44,592 nucleotides of DNA. Source: a virus. Positions 36,254 to 44,592 of the stretch are shown one piece after another; the stretch's first letter is position 1, and each line of letters starts with the position of its first letter. The DNA lies in the IMG/VR virus record IMGVR_UViG_3300047446_000185, positions 1 to 44,592 of that record; one strand, given 5' to 3'. The translations under genes were made by a program, and so were the position numbers. A model generated the notes under the pieces. It did not search any database, was not told where the DNA came from, and was given only the letters and a program-made list of their open reading frames with translations.

Positions 36254-36841
36254 TCAGGTCAGGACGACGTACGGCGCGAACTGCGCGACCGTCGGCGTCG
36301 CGATGGTGGACGGGGCCGTCGTGGTCAGCGCCGAGCCTGAGGTCTGGGCCAGATTCCGCTCGCCGGCGACGATCGGGGCGACGGCGACCGAGCCGAGCAG
36401 CGTCGGAGGCGTGGTGGCCTTGACGTGGATGGCCACCCAGTAGACGCCCGTGGTCCGGATCGTCTGCGCGGTGGCCAGCGGGAGCGTCTTGGTGGTGCTT
36501 GCCGCCCACGCGGCAGTCAGCTGGTCGGCGGTCTGCGCGAGCAGCGCCGGGGTGGCCGCGTTGTCGTACAGCGCGAACCACCAGTTCGTCGGCGTGCCGG
36601 CCGCGGTGGCGCCGGAGCGCGCCGAGATGTTCGTGACGACGTCGCCGGCAGCCAGGAACACCGGCACGCTCGTCATGACCTGGGTGGTCAATGCGACGTT
36701 GCCGGTGTCCGACGCCGAGTCGTACAGGCCGACACGGGGCTGACTCGAGCGGAAAAAGGTGGTCGGGGTCGACGGCATCGAGGCGGCGTAGGCCGCGAGC
36801 GCGTCCCGCGGGCTGCCCTGGAAAAGGCCGAGCTGGGTCAT
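36254..36841 (-). CDS. Hypothetical virion protein, 195 aa (possible head fibre)
   Basis: The core PRVGLYDSASDTGNVALTTQVMTSVPVFLAAGDVVTNISARSGATAAGTPTNWWFALYDNAATPALLAQTADQLTAAWAASTTKTLPLATAQTIRTTGVYWVAIHVKA is a beta-sandwich pattern I recall in head fibre or decoration proteins. It follows capsid directly. Function not established. Confidence 0.65.
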   Translation of the reverse strand: MTQLGLFQGSPRDALAAYAASMPSTPTTFFRSSQPRVGLYDSASDTGNVALTTQVMTSVPVFLAAGDVVTNISARSGATAAGTPTNWWFALYDNAATPALLAQTADQLTAAWAASTTKTLPLATAQTIRTTGVYWVAIHVKATTPPTLLGSVAVAPIVAGERNLAQTSGSALTTTAPSTIATPTVAQFAPYVVLT

Positions 36842-37158
36842 TGCGGAATCTCCTTGGCGGCGTAGTGGTCGACCAGCTGGTCGCGGGACATGGTGGCCAC
36901 CTGCTCGGCCGGCAGGTCGCCAGCGGCGGTCGCGTACGCCCGCCAGGCCTCGGTGCTGGCGGACTTCTTCGGCATGCCGTCCGGCTCGGCTTCCTCCGGC
37001 GGCTGCTCGACGAGCTCTTCGACGCCGTAGCCGCGCGCCCGGGCGTAGTCCAGCTCGGCCACGTGTTCGTCGCCGGCGAGCGCCTCGCCGTTGGTGAAGA
37101 CCAGTCGCCCGAGCCGGCCGGAGTGATCGGCGACGGGGCTGGTGACGCGGTACCGCAT
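36838..37158 (-). CDS. Hypothetical capsid-associated protein, 106 aa
   Basis: The N-terminal barrel (RVTSPVADHSGRLGRLVFTNGEALAGDEHVAELDYARARGYGVEEL) is followed by a charged linker and a short helical domain (AWRAYATAAGDLPAEQVATMSRDQLVDHYAAKE) resembling a small DNA- or protein-binding fold. It overlaps the capsid stop (ATGA). Longer in-frame opening to 37620 is a shadow. Confidence 0.65.
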   Translation of the reverse strand: MRYRVTSPVADHSGRLGRLVFTNGEALAGDEHVAELDYARARGYGVEELVEQPPEEAEPDGMPKKSASTEAWRAYATAAGDLPAEQVATMSRDQLVDHYAAKEIPQ

Positions 37159-38156
37159 CACTGCACCGTGATGTTCCGGTACACGGCGGCGGCCTTGGTG
37201 TTCTTGAGCACCATGGTCACCGGGCCCATCTCGACCTCGCCGCTCTTGAGGGCGCCGACTGTGGAGAAGTCCGGCATGATCGTGTTCAGCAGCGGCGAGT
37301 TGGCGACCGAGGCGCCGTGGAAGGCGTCCAGGCCGAACGTGACCGCGTAGATGGCGGTGGCGTTCGCGGTGATCGGGATGATCGGCGACGCCCCGTCGGC
37401 GCGGTCGCCGAGGTCGACGAGCACCCAGTCGCCGTACATCGTGATCTGCCGCCCGAGCTCGTCCTTCTCCGAGGTGGCCAGACTCGCCCAGCGGGCCAGC
37501 GCCTTGAGCCGCATGACCGACTTGGTGTTGCCGAGGATCGCCTTGCGGCCAGGCGGCAGCGCGCCCGGAGCGCCCTGGTCGCCGGAGCCGACGTGGCTCG
37601 GCACCAGCCGCGACAGCCACTCGTCCAGCTTGTCCAGCTCCTGGTTCGCCGCGACCTGCGTGGCCACGGTCGCCCAGTTCGTGGCTGTGGTCAGCTCGGT
37701 CGCGGTGCCGGTGAGGGCCTTGTCCAGGCCGTCGAAGCCGTTGGCGTCCACCGCGGTGTCGCCGAGGATGACCTCCTGCGCGAACCGGGTCTGGATCGAC
37801 GTCAGCAGCTGCTGCATCTGGAACGTGACCTCGTTGGTCGCGGCCGGGCCGAGGTTGGCCAGCACGCGGTCCACCGTGAACGCTCCACCGAGCGGCTTCA
37901 GGTCCGTCGTGTACCGGGTACGGGTCGCCTGCCCCGGGGTGTACTCGGTGTTCAGCGCGCGGAACGCGGCCGGCGCGGCGGTGGTCAGCCGGGTGTAGCC
38001 GTAGGTGAGGGTTCCACCGCCGGTGCCGGGCGTGGCCGTGTCATCGAAGACGATCTGGTCCAGCAGCCAGCCGCCGTAGCGGCGCAGGTTGTCGATGACC
38101 GCGAAGTCGATGTCGTTGAGGGTGTTGACCTGCGCTTGCGCGAGGGTGATCGGCAT
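37158..38156 (-). CDS. Major capsid protein (HK97-fold expected)
   Basis: A 332-residue protein. N-terminal MPITLAQAQVNTLNDIDFAVIDNLRRYGGWLLDQIVFDD, then EYTPGQATRTRYTTDLKPLGGAFTVDRVLANLGPAATNEVTFQMQQLLTSIQTRFAQEVILGD and a late DWVLVDLGDR...IYAVTFGLDAFHG. The order and length fit HK97-type capsids of actinophages, and the adjacent gene is a scaffold. ATG at 38156 has AGGAG upstream. Confidence 0.93.
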   Translation of the reverse strand: MPITLAQAQVNTLNDIDFAVIDNLRRYGGWLLDQIVFDDTATPGTGGGTLTYGYTRLTTAAPAAFRALNTEYTPGQATRTRYTTDLKPLGGAFTVDRVLANLGPAATNEVTFQMQQLLTSIQTRFAQEVILGDTAVDANGFDGLDKALTGTATELTTATNWATVATQVAANQELDKLDEWLSRLVPSHVGSGDQGAPGALPPGRKAILGNTKSVMRLKALARWASLATSEKDELGRQITMYGDWVLVDLGDRADGASPIIPITANATAIYAVTFGLDAFHGASVANSPLLNTIMPDFSTVGALKSGEVEMGPVTMVLKNTKAAAVYRNITVQ

Positions 38157-38184
38157 TTCTGCTCTCCTGTTGGGGGCGCAGCCG

Positions 38185-38694
38185 TCAGCTCTTGCTCAGC
38201 GCAGTCTTGACGGCTTGTCCGAGTGATGCGGAACGGGTCTTCGTTTCACCCCGGGCGCCCTGGGATGGGTCCGGCTTCGGTGAGGTCGGCTTGGCCGCGG
38301 TGGCCGGGAAGTCGACGAGGATCTCGTCGGCTTTCGCCTCGAGTTCCTCGCGGTTGGCGCCGGTCAGGTATTTCGCCTGCGCCGTGGTGAGACCCTTTTC
38401 GGCGGCGATCTCGAGGCGCGTCGCGCGCAGCTCGGCGTCGGCGGCGCGCTGCTCGGCGGCAGCACGCTTCTCGGCCTCCGACTTCTCCGCGTCCGCACGG
38501 TCCTGGTCGGCCTTGCGGTACTTCGCCAACTCCCGCTCGGCCGCCTTGCGCTGCTCGCGCTCGGCCGCGAGGGCCTTCTTGCCGGCGTCGCCGAGTGGTT
38601 CGGTGTCGGGCTTCTCGTCGGCCGGCGGGTCGCCCGCTGGCTTCGGGTCGGCAGTGGTGTCCGGCTCGGCCGGCTCTTGGACGGGTGCGGTCAT
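38185..38694 (-). CDS. Scaffolding protein
   Basis: A 169-residue protein. Proline/acidic N-terminus, long charged coiled coil (KKALAAEREQRKAAERELAKYRKADQDRADAEKSEAEKRAAAEQRAADAELRATRLEIAAEKGLT, ~40-105), then QAKYLTGANREELEAKADEILVDFP and a basic C-terminus that binds capsid. Standard scaffold layout, directly before capsid. Confidence 0.9.
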   Translation of the reverse strand: MTAPVQEPAEPDTTADPKPAGDPPADEKPDTEPLGDAGKKALAAEREQRKAAERELAKYRKADQDRADAEKSEAEKRAAAEQRAADAELRATRLEIAAEKGLTTAQAKYLTGANREELEAKADEILVDFPATAAKPTSPKPDPSQGARGETKTRSASLGQAVKTALSKS

Positions 38695-38766
38695 CGCGAC
38701 CTCTTCGTGTGTCGACCGGCATCGCGCCGGATCGGAACTTCGGCCTCGCGGCGTGCGCGAGGTGGT

Positions 38767-38967
38767 CTATGCGAGGCGTGTGGCCACGTAGCCGTTCGAC
38801 CAGCCGTCGAGGGAGGCGACCAGCTGGTCGGTGCCGTCGGCGAGCCGGGCCCGGGACTCGATCAGGTCGCGGGCGTCGCCGGTGTCGTAGGTGATGTGGG
38901 CGCCGTCGACGGTGACCGTGTCGTAGACCTCGCCCGTGCGGGCGTCGACCAGCTGGATGACGGTCAT
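38767..38967 (-). CDS. Hypothetical protein, 66 aa
   Basis: MTVIQLVDARTGEVYDTVTVDGAHITYDTGDARDLIESRARLADGTDQLVASLDGWSNGYVATRLA: strand-rich start and helical middle. ATGA overlap with the MuF gene; placed between MuF and scaffold. No family known. Confidence 0.65.
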   Translation of the reverse strand: MTVIQLVDARTGEVYDTVTVDGAHITYDTGDARDLIESRARLADGTDQLVASLDGWSNGYVATRLA

Positions 38968-40850
38968 GGCCTGATCCTGTTCACGGTGCCGCGCGCCCAC
39001 GGCCGCAGCTGCCGCAGCCGGGCAAGCGAGTAGTCGAGGTAGTTGCCCCGGCCCAGCTCGTCGAAGTCCGGCCGCAACGCCACCAGGCGCTGTTCCACCC
39101 AGTCGATGTCCGCCGGGGTCAGGTCGTTGGGGATGTAGCCCTGGTTCGGCAGGTGGGCGAATCCTCCGTTGAACAGCTTCGCGAACCCGCTCTTGAAGCG
39201 CGGCTCCTCATGCTCGATCGCCGTCGGGGTGATCCTTGAGATGGGCCACGCGAGACCATGGTCGATCCCGACGATGCTGCCGTCGGGACGCACCAGCCAG
39301 TTCGCGTCGTGCCGGTCGTCGTTGGCGATCAGCAGATCCAGCAGACCCAGCCTGTGACCCGGATCGCCGGACTCCCTCACGAACCCGCTGATCGCCGGGA
39401 TCTGCTCGGCGCGCCCCATGCCCCGGAACAGCCAGATGCCCGGCTTGGCGTCCGGCACGTACTCCATGAAGATCTCGGTCTCGCCGGTGCGGACGACCGC
39501 CGGGATCGGTGCGCGCAGAGCGCGGCCGACCTTCTCCGCCAGCACCTCGTTCTCGGTCAGCCGCACATTCGAATACCCGAAGATCGGCTCACGCGCCGTC
39601 TTGCGGACCGCCTGGCTGCCGTCGTTGAACGTCACCAGATGCACGTCGCCGATGGCGCCGCCCGACAGTTTCTCCGACTCGCGGATGCCGCTGGCGATGC
39701 TGCGCTCGAGCACGGCACGAGCATCGGGAGCCACTGGCTTCGGCGTCACGGCGGCCTTGGGTGCCGCAGGCACGCGTGCCGCACGGACTGGGCGTGCAAT
39801 CGGCGGCAGGCCGGTCCTGGCCGTCGCGGGGCGCTCGAGTAGGTAGCCGTTGCGGCGCAGCAGCCGTATCGCTTCTTCGCGATCGTTGCCCGCGATCTGG
39901 TAGATGGATTCCGGCATCAACCGTGGCGCCCTGGCGCCGAGCCGGCGGCCAGCGACGCCCCGGGTCGTGGTGCCCTCGGTAGTGATGAACAGGTCCCGGC
40001 CGAAGACGTTGCGGGTCTCCAGCCGGCCGACCTCGCGACCGCCGCGCAAGGCCCGCAACTCTTCGGCAGAGAGGCGAGCGCCAGCGGGAGCCAAGCCGAA
40101 CGCGCCACGGCGGGCGTTGACGACCTGGCCGATGTCGGCGCCGTCTCGGATGGCCTGTGCGCCAGCCTTCGTGAACGCCTTGTCCTGCTGGGTGCGGCTC
40201 AGCGAGTCGAAGTAGGCGGCCGGGTTGGTCCGTATCTCGTCCGCGTGGTCCTCGGCGGCCGGGACGTGGACGCAGTCGCAGCGCGGGTGACGCAGGAACC
40301 CGGCGTTCCACCGGTACCGGCGGCCGGCCAGCACCACGCACCGGGAGCACGACCTGCCGACCAGCATCCGCACATAGCCGACGTTCGCGTGCCCGACGAG
40401 CGCGACCTGGTCGGCGACCCGGCCAGCGTCGGCGACCTGGGTGCGCACGATCATGTCGAGGTTCGCGAAACCGGCGGCCATCGCCCGGTCGATCGTCACG
40501 CCGCTGCCGATCGCCGCCTTGACAAGCGTTACCGAGTTGAACAGCAGCGAATCCAGCGGCCGCCCGTCCGACGCCACGCCGACCAGCGCGTTCGGGTTCA
40601 CCACCGCGGCGGATACTGAATCCACACCCTCTTCGGCGAGCGCCTCGCCTACATATCCATCGGCCGTGCGGGCGGCTGCGAGCTGCGCGCCTGCGACGCC
40701 GGCGTGCAGTTGGGGTGCCAGGGCTGACCATGAGGCGTCGAGGCTGGCCGGATCCATGTGCTGCCACGACTGCAGCGCGAGCCGGCCGACCGCCTCTGTC
40801 AGCCGATGACGTCCTTCGTGGTGCCGGCGGGCGACATCCTCAACCGACAT
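38964..40850 (-). CDS. MuF-type capsid protein fused to a kinase-like domain
   Basis: A 628-residue minor capsid protein. Residues ~1-210 are the MuF head-morphogenesis domain with zinc-type cysteines C168-x2-C171 and C191-x-C193 (HPRCDC). A linker (~340-380) leads to a kinase-like domain (~395-595): glycine loop SGGAIGDVHLVTFNDGSQAVRK (K417), helix-C acid ~E434-E440, catalytic NDDRHDAN (D512, R513, H514, N517) and metal motif IDHG (D530). DRHxxN and IDHG resemble PI3/4-kinases. MuF proteins with C-terminal toxin domains are known from temperate phages, so it may be an injected effector. It overlaps portal by 11 nt. Confidence 0.88.
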   Translation of the reverse strand: MSVEDVARRHHEGRHRLTEAVGRLALQSWQHMDPASLDASWSALAPQLHAGVAGAQLAAARTADGYVGEALAEEGVDSVSAAVVNPNALVGVASDGRPLDSLLFNSVTLVKAAIGSGVTIDRAMAAGFANLDMIVRTQVADAGRVADQVALVGHANVGYVRMLVGRSCSRCVVLAGRRYRWNAGFLRHPRCDCVHVPAAEDHADEIRTNPAAYFDSLSRTQQDKAFTKAGAQAIRDGADIGQVVNARRGAFGLAPAGARLSAEELRALRGGREVGRLETRNVFGRDLFITTEGTTTRGVAGRRLGARAPRLMPESIYQIAGNDREEAIRLLRRNGYLLERPATARTGLPPIARPVRAARVPAAPKAAVTPKPVAPDARAVLERSIASGIRESEKLSGGAIGDVHLVTFNDGSQAVRKTAREPIFGYSNVRLTENEVLAEKVGRALRAPIPAVVRTGETEIFMEYVPDAKPGIWLFRGMGRAEQIPAISGFVRESGDPGHRLGLLDLLIANDDRHDANWLVRPDGSIVGIDHGLAWPISRITPTAIEHEEPRFKSGFAKLFNGGFAHLPNQGYIPNDLTPADIDWVEQRLVALRPDFDELGRGNYLDYSLARLRQLRPWARGTVNRIRP

Positions 40851-42228
40851 CGGCCGGCACCGCAGCCGGCTCGGCCGGGACGCCGCCGGCGCCGAGGTCG
40901 CGGGCGATCGACGCCAGCGGGTCCTGCGCGGCGCGCTCCTGGTCGTCCTGCTCCATGCGTTCGATCTGCGCGTCGGTGTACTGCAGGTCCTCGCGGGTCT
41001 GCCGCAGCGTCGTGATCCCGGCGGTGTACTTCTTCACCGCGGCGTCGGCGGTCTGCGCGATCGTCGGAGTCGACGCGTCACGCCAGATCGTCTCCAGCCG
41101 CTTCCACTTCGGATCGTCGTCGCCGATCAGCATCCGGGAGATCTGCATGGCCTTCTCGTAGGCGCCGCCGAACGCCCGCTGCTTACGTTCGGCCCGCTTC
41201 ACCAGCCGGGCCTCGGCCGAGCGGATCGCATCCGCCGACGGTGGGTTGTCGGTGGCCAGGCCCAGAAAGTGCGGAGGCAAACCCGACAGCGACGCGACCA
41301 GTCGCGCCAGCTGGTTGATGGACTCGTGGAAGTTCGACAGCTGCGCCGCCGCGAACTCGAATTCCCGGACGACCTTCTCGTCGTCCGGGATCGTCAGCAG
41401 CCGCCCCATCAGCGCCTTCATCGGGCTGATCGAGTTGCCGTCCTCGTCCTCGAAGTCGCCCGGGCCGACACCGAAGATGCCTCGCAGCGGAACCGCGATG
41501 AACTCGGCGGCCACCATCATGTCCGTCGCCAGCTTGTTCGCCGCCCGGGCGAGCGGCAGGATCGGATCCAGCTCGGAGCGGCCACGCCAGTCCGCCAGCC
41601 GCGCCCGGTTCACCATCGGCACGATCGGCGTCACGCCCAGCCCATGCTCATCCCGGTCGATCAGCGTCCACTCGCGGGTGATGTCGTAGTAGCTGGTCTG
41701 GTTCGGCTCGTACAGCGTCGCGTACCACTCCGCCGGCCGGATCCCGTCAGCGTCGCGGCCGTACTTGCGGATCGCCGCCCGCACGGCTCGGGTCCGCGGG
41801 TTGATGTCGGCGTACACCTCCAGCGGCGACTCGAAGGTCAGCAGCGGGGTATCCGCGTCGTCCTCGTTGGTGCCGACCGCGATGTACGAGCGGCGCATCG
41901 TCAGCGCGTCGACCGTGGCCATCTGCGACTGCTCGTCGGCAGAGTTCTCCTGCCACACCCGCCACAGCTCGTCGTCGGCGTCGCCCTTCGGCAACCGGAA
42001 CCCCTCGACGTCGAGGCGCTCCTCGAGGGAGTCGACGACCAGCTGCGGCCATGCGATCACGACCTGCTGAACGCGCTCGCCCAGCTCGGCCTGAATCTCC
42101 GGATGCATGTACGCCCGCGGCGAGCGCAGCTCATACTCGTTGTTTAGCGCCCGCAGCTGGGGCTTCTCGATCTCGTGCGCGTTCAGCAGCCGGTAGATGA
42201 GGTCGCGCTCGGAATCGGGGAGGGCCAT
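40840..42228 (-). CDS. Portal protein
   Basis: A 462-residue protein. MALPDSERDLIYRLLNAHEIEKPQLRALNNEYELRSPRAYMHPEIQAELGERVQQVVIAWPQLVVDSLEERLDVEGFRLP, a ring-forming core (FAAAQLSNFHESINQLARLVASLSGLPPHFLGL), and an acidic C-terminus match SPP1/actinophage-type portals that form the packaging vertex. ATG 42228 (GGGGAG upstream) is chosen; in-frame codons to 42312 overlap the terminase end and look non-coding. Confidence 0.93.
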   Translation of the reverse strand: MALPDSERDLIYRLLNAHEIEKPQLRALNNEYELRSPRAYMHPEIQAELGERVQQVVIAWPQLVVDSLEERLDVEGFRLPKGDADDELWRVWQENSADEQSQMATVDALTMRRSYIAVGTNEDDADTPLLTFESPLEVYADINPRTRAVRAAIRKYGRDADGIRPAEWYATLYEPNQTSYYDITREWTLIDRDEHGLGVTPIVPMVNRARLADWRGRSELDPILPLARAANKLATDMMVAAEFIAVPLRGIFGVGPGDFEDEDGNSISPMKALMGRLLTIPDDEKVVREFEFAAAQLSNFHESINQLARLVASLSGLPPHFLGLATDNPPSADAIRSAEARLVKRAERKQRAFGGAYEKAMQISRMLIGDDDPKWKRLETIWRDASTPTIAQTADAAVKKYTAGITTLRQTREDLQYTDAQIERMEQDDQERAAQDPLASIARDLGAGGVPAEPAAVPADVG

Positions 42229-42241
42229 GTGGTCGCTCCCC

Positions 42242-43954
42242 TCAGCGCGAGTAGACGGTGACCTTGCGGCGGACTCGGGGCTTCGGCCACAGGCCGGCTG
42301 CGGTGACGTCACCGGCGGCCTCGTTGCACAGGATCGAGCTGACCGTGCCGTCGATCTTCTGGGTCTGACTCGGCTTGCCGAGCACGTACCGCAGATTCGG
42401 CCGGGCCAGCTTCCGGGTATTGCGCACCATCACGGCGATCTGCGCGTCGCCGTCGTGGGTGAACACCGTGTCCGCCTTGCAGACGTCGGTGTGCAGCCGG
42501 ACCGCGGCGGCGTGCATCTGGACGATCCGGTAGGTCTCCCAGCGCAGCACGACCTTCTCGCCGTGCTTCGACTCCCAGTCCTGGCCCTCGGACTTCCAGC
42601 CGGGCGGGTCGTAGTACAGTCGGGCGACCTGGAAGGCCTCGAAGACCTCTTCGATCGCGGCGGCCACCTCGAGCCGCGGGACCTGGCCGCCGAACTCGGC
42701 GGGGTTCCAGATCGTCGGCCGGCGATCCGGACCGTACCGCGGGGTGAACTGGTAGCCGTCCTCGGTCTGCAGCCGCAGCACCGTCCAGTCGTCGGTGTCC
42801 GAGCCGTCGAAACCGCCCACCACCGCCGCACCCGAGATGACCTCACGCGGCGGCGTGCCGACCGGCATCACCTTCTGCCACGCCCGGCCGTCCCAGCGTT
42901 CGCCGTCCATCCACGAGCCGGCGCCGTAGACGATCCGGTTACCGAAGAACCGCTCCGCCTGCGCCGGGTCCTCATCCATCAACTCTTCGGCCTCGGCGTT
43001 GATGCCGTGCAGGTCCGCGTGCGGCGAGCCCTTGTAATTGATGGCGTGGATCCGCCGGCGCTCCGCCCGCACCGTGTACTTCAGGTCGGCCGGCGGCGGC
43101 TCGTAGAACTTGAAGATGTCCCTCTTCGTCGACTCGTGCGTCGTCTGCGCGGTCGAGTTCTGCGACGGATCGAAGCAGTTCGTCGTCTCCCCGGACCGGC
43201 CGCCCATCGCCGCCGCACCGCGGCGCATCGTCTGCGCCACGCTGACCAGCTTGTTGGTCGCGGTGTACAGCTGCGACTCGTCCTGCAGGCAGAAGTTGAT
43301 CGGGTTGCCGAGCCGCGACAGCGCCGAGCTGGTGACGACGTCGATGCGGTTCTCGTCCGGGTCGCCGCCCTCGTCGCGCAGCCGGATGAAGCCCTCGCGG
43401 ACCATCATCCGATCTTTGAGCCGCGGGTTGCGAGCCATCGCCTTCAGCGGCCGGTACACGTTGTCGACCTGATCCTCGGACGTGGCCAGCAGCTGGATCA
43501 GCGGCGTCGGCCACGCGTGGCCCATCGCCTCGCCCGGCCGGTAGCGGTACACCCAGCCGCACGAGCAGCCGTTGTCCTCGCACACGTACGCGTCGTTCTC
43601 GCCGGCCCAGTCGTAGAACAGCACCGGCCCGAGTCCCTCGGCGCACACCCACGCCGCCGACCACGGCCCCTTGCCGGTCTTCTGCGGGGCGATGACCTGG
43701 CTGCGCCGGTAGAAGAACGCGGCCGACCGGATCGGGATCGCGTCCGGGTCACCGGCAAGGTAGTCCGGGTCCTGGCGAGCGTCCGGCTTGACCCGGTAGT
43801 GGTTCGCGGTGCACCACAGCTGCCAGTCGTACATCCGGAACGGCCGGCCCTTGCGGAAACCGTCCGGGATGACGCAGTGCCGCTCGATCCAAGCCGGGAC
43901 CACCCAGAGGGTGGGGAAGTCGACGACGTACGCGGGCCGGCTAGCCGGCGGCAC
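42242..43954 (-). CDS. terL: Terminase large subunit
   Basis: A 570-residue packaging motor. ATPase: Walker A-like SQVIAPQKTGKGPWSA (K92-G96), Walker B FCLQDESQ (D225-E226), coupling motif around NCFDPSQNS (260-266). Nuclease: GGFDGSDTDD (D383), YYDPPGW (D449) and KIDG (D535). All expected acidic residues are present. Follows the small subunit by a short overlap (43941-43954) and precedes portal. ATP-driven DNA translocation and cos cutting are the expected roles. Confidence 0.96.
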   Translation of the reverse strand: MPPASRPAYVVDFPTLWVVPAWIERHCVIPDGFRKGRPFRMYDWQLWCTANHYRVKPDARQDPDYLAGDPDAIPIRSAAFFYRRSQVIAPQKTGKGPWSAAWVCAEGLGPVLFYDWAGENDAYVCEDNGCSCGWVYRYRPGEAMGHAWPTPLIQLLATSEDQVDNVYRPLKAMARNPRLKDRMMVREGFIRLRDEGGDPDENRIDVVTSSALSRLGNPINFCLQDESQLYTATNKLVSVAQTMRRGAAAMGGRSGETTNCFDPSQNSTAQTTHESTKRDIFKFYEPPPADLKYTVRAERRRIHAINYKGSPHADLHGINAEAEELMDEDPAQAERFFGNRIVYGAGSWMDGERWDGRAWQKVMPVGTPPREVISGAAVVGGFDGSDTDDWTVLRLQTEDGYQFTPRYGPDRRPTIWNPAEFGGQVPRLEVAAAIEEVFEAFQVARLYYDPPGWKSEGQDWESKHGEKVVLRWETYRIVQMHAAAVRLHTDVCKADTVFTHDGDAQIAVMVRNTRKLARPNLRYVLGKPSQTQKIDGTVSSILCNEAAGDVTAAGLWPKPRVRRKVTVYSR

Positions 43955-44486
43955 CCTGGATCACAGCGAAGCGGCCCCGGACGTCGTCCGGCTCATCGAC
44001 GGGGGCGGCGGAGTGTTCGGCGCGCTTCTCGGCGACCTGGTCGACGGCGATCTTCCAGCCGTTCTCCTTCAGCCCGGCCGGCGTCATCCCTATCTGATCG
44101 GCGAAACGGTGCACCGAGTTCTTGTCGGCCGCCGTGGCGTCGCCGGACTCGCAGACCGCCATGGTGCGGACCCACATCGCGACGATCGGCCAGCGCCACC
44201 GCTCCCGCGCCCAGGCCGCGGCCATCGGCGTGCACCAGGCCTGCGCCCACAGCTCGAGCTCGCGGTCGTAGCGGGCCTCGGTCGCCTCGTCGTCCAGCTC
44301 CTTGTGCCGGACCTTGTCCTCGAACCAGACGTCGTACACCGGGATCTTCGGCAACGGGAACGCCGGCGGCTCGCCGTCGTAGCCCTCGGCCGGCAAGGCG
44401 TCGAGCCGGAAGCCGCGGCGGTCGCTGCGGCCAGAAGTCGGATCCGGCGCCGGGCCGGACCGGTTGCGTGCTCCACCACGTGGCAT
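43941..44486 (-). CDS. terS: Terminase small subunit
   Basis: A 181-residue protein. The disordered N-terminus (GGARNRSGPAPDPTSGRSDR) precedes PVYDVWFEDKVRHKELDDEATEARYDRELELWAQAWCTPMAAAWARERWRWPIVAMWVRTMAVCESGDATAADKNSVHRFADQIGMTPAGLKENGWKI. It matches small terminases of actinophages by layout and position. ATG at 44486 has GAGGAG 7 nt upstream; the ATG at 44516 is the alternative. Confidence 0.83.
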   Translation of the reverse strand: MPRGGARNRSGPAPDPTSGRSDRRGFRLDALPAEGYDGEPPAFPLPKIPVYDVWFEDKVRHKELDDEATEARYDRELELWAQAWCTPMAAAWARERWRWPIVAMWVRTMAVCESGDATAADKNSVHRFADQIGMTPAGLKENGWKIAVDQVAEKRAEHSAAPVDEPDDVRGRFAVIQGAAG

Positions 44487-44523
44487 GTCGATCTCCTCAG
44501 CCGCATCGCGCGGCATCGGGTGG

Positions 44524-44542
44524 CCGTCACATCGCGTGACGG
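44524..44542. repeat. Inverted repeat near right end, possible terminase-binding site
   Basis: CCGTCAC-ATCGC-GTGACGG: a perfect 7-bp dyad with a 5-nt spacer. The core GTCAC-N5-GTGACGG also occurs at 42-58. It lies upstream of the small terminase gene, ~55 bp from the window end, where cos-binding sites are expected. Confidence 0.45.
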
Positions 44543-44592
44543 TCCAAGGTCAATCTGGTGATCTGAACCCTCCGCGCGGGTCAGAGCCCTCC

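Noticed and set aside
42197-44539. A 780-codon plus-strand frame across the terminase genes
   Set aside because: Shadow of the terminase genes in GC-rich DNA; arginine/proline-heavy composition and no motif.
1-44592. Integrated prophage with host flanks
   Set aside because: attP is whole and internal, no host genes are seen, and the ends join into HNH-terS order.

Overview
The window looks like one complete genome, about 44.6 kb, of a temperate, tailed, cos-type siphovirus-like actinobacteriophage. The DNA is GC-rich, gene starts are often GTG, and the phage carries a WhiB regulator, DUF6221- and DUF4190-type proteins and leaderless control genes, all of which suggest a high-GC actinobacterial host. 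A family such as Micromonosporaceae is possible, but that is only inference. The two window ends meet in the order HNH endonuclease - [junction] - small terminase - large terminase on the minus strand, as expected when a cos genome is opened at cos. Matching GTCAC-N5-GTGACGG dyads lie just inside both ends. The attachment site is intact in the middle of the window beside the integrase, so this is the circularised or virion form and not an integrated prophage cut at attL/attR.

Layout. (1) 43-17692, almost all minus strand: a tightly packed early operon whose genes mostly overlap by 1-4 nt (ATGA/GTGA/TGATG). It starts with an excisionase/Cro-like HTH gene and a PD-(D/E)XK nuclease. It then runs through many small hypothetical proteins, a tandem 12-bp-repeat alanine-rich protein, a recombination pair (PD-(D/E)XK exonuclease and probable annealing protein) with an HNH-AP2 endonuclease lodged between them, a Dam-type methyltransferase, a replication initiator with an iteron array inside its gene, WhiB, a cupin-like protein, HTH proteins, DUF6221 and HNH. 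(2) 17693-19601, plus strand: lysogeny module with repressor and tyrosine integrase, divergent from the early operon through two apparently leaderless promoters. (3) 19617-19824: attP, with a 45-bp core matching the 3' half of a CAU-anticodon tRNA, flanked by 36-bp direct repeats that look like integrase arm sites. (4) 19830-21829: accessory genes on both strands (secreted/anchored protein, DUF4190 membrane protein, zinc-ribbon protein, small HTH). (5) 21900-24260: lysis module (r1t-like holin, small membrane proteins, M15 endolysin). (6) 24273-44486, minus strand: exported GDPD, tail tip, tape measure, tail chaperones with a -1 frameshift, tail tube, neck, capsid, scaffold, a MuF capsid protein fused to a kinase-like domain, portal and terminases.

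The most interesting items are: the MuF protein with an apparently intact PI-kinase-like C-terminal domain (a candidate injected effector); a lambda-like origin inside the initiator gene (22-bp-spaced iterons plus an AT-richer stretch); two interleaved, mutually exclusive perfect hairpins placed so that one hides the ribosome binding site of the tail chaperone; four control or accessory genes with an apparent -10 box 6-7 nt before the start codon; and a ~27-copy 12-bp repeat. All functions are read from sequence motifs and context. No database search was run.
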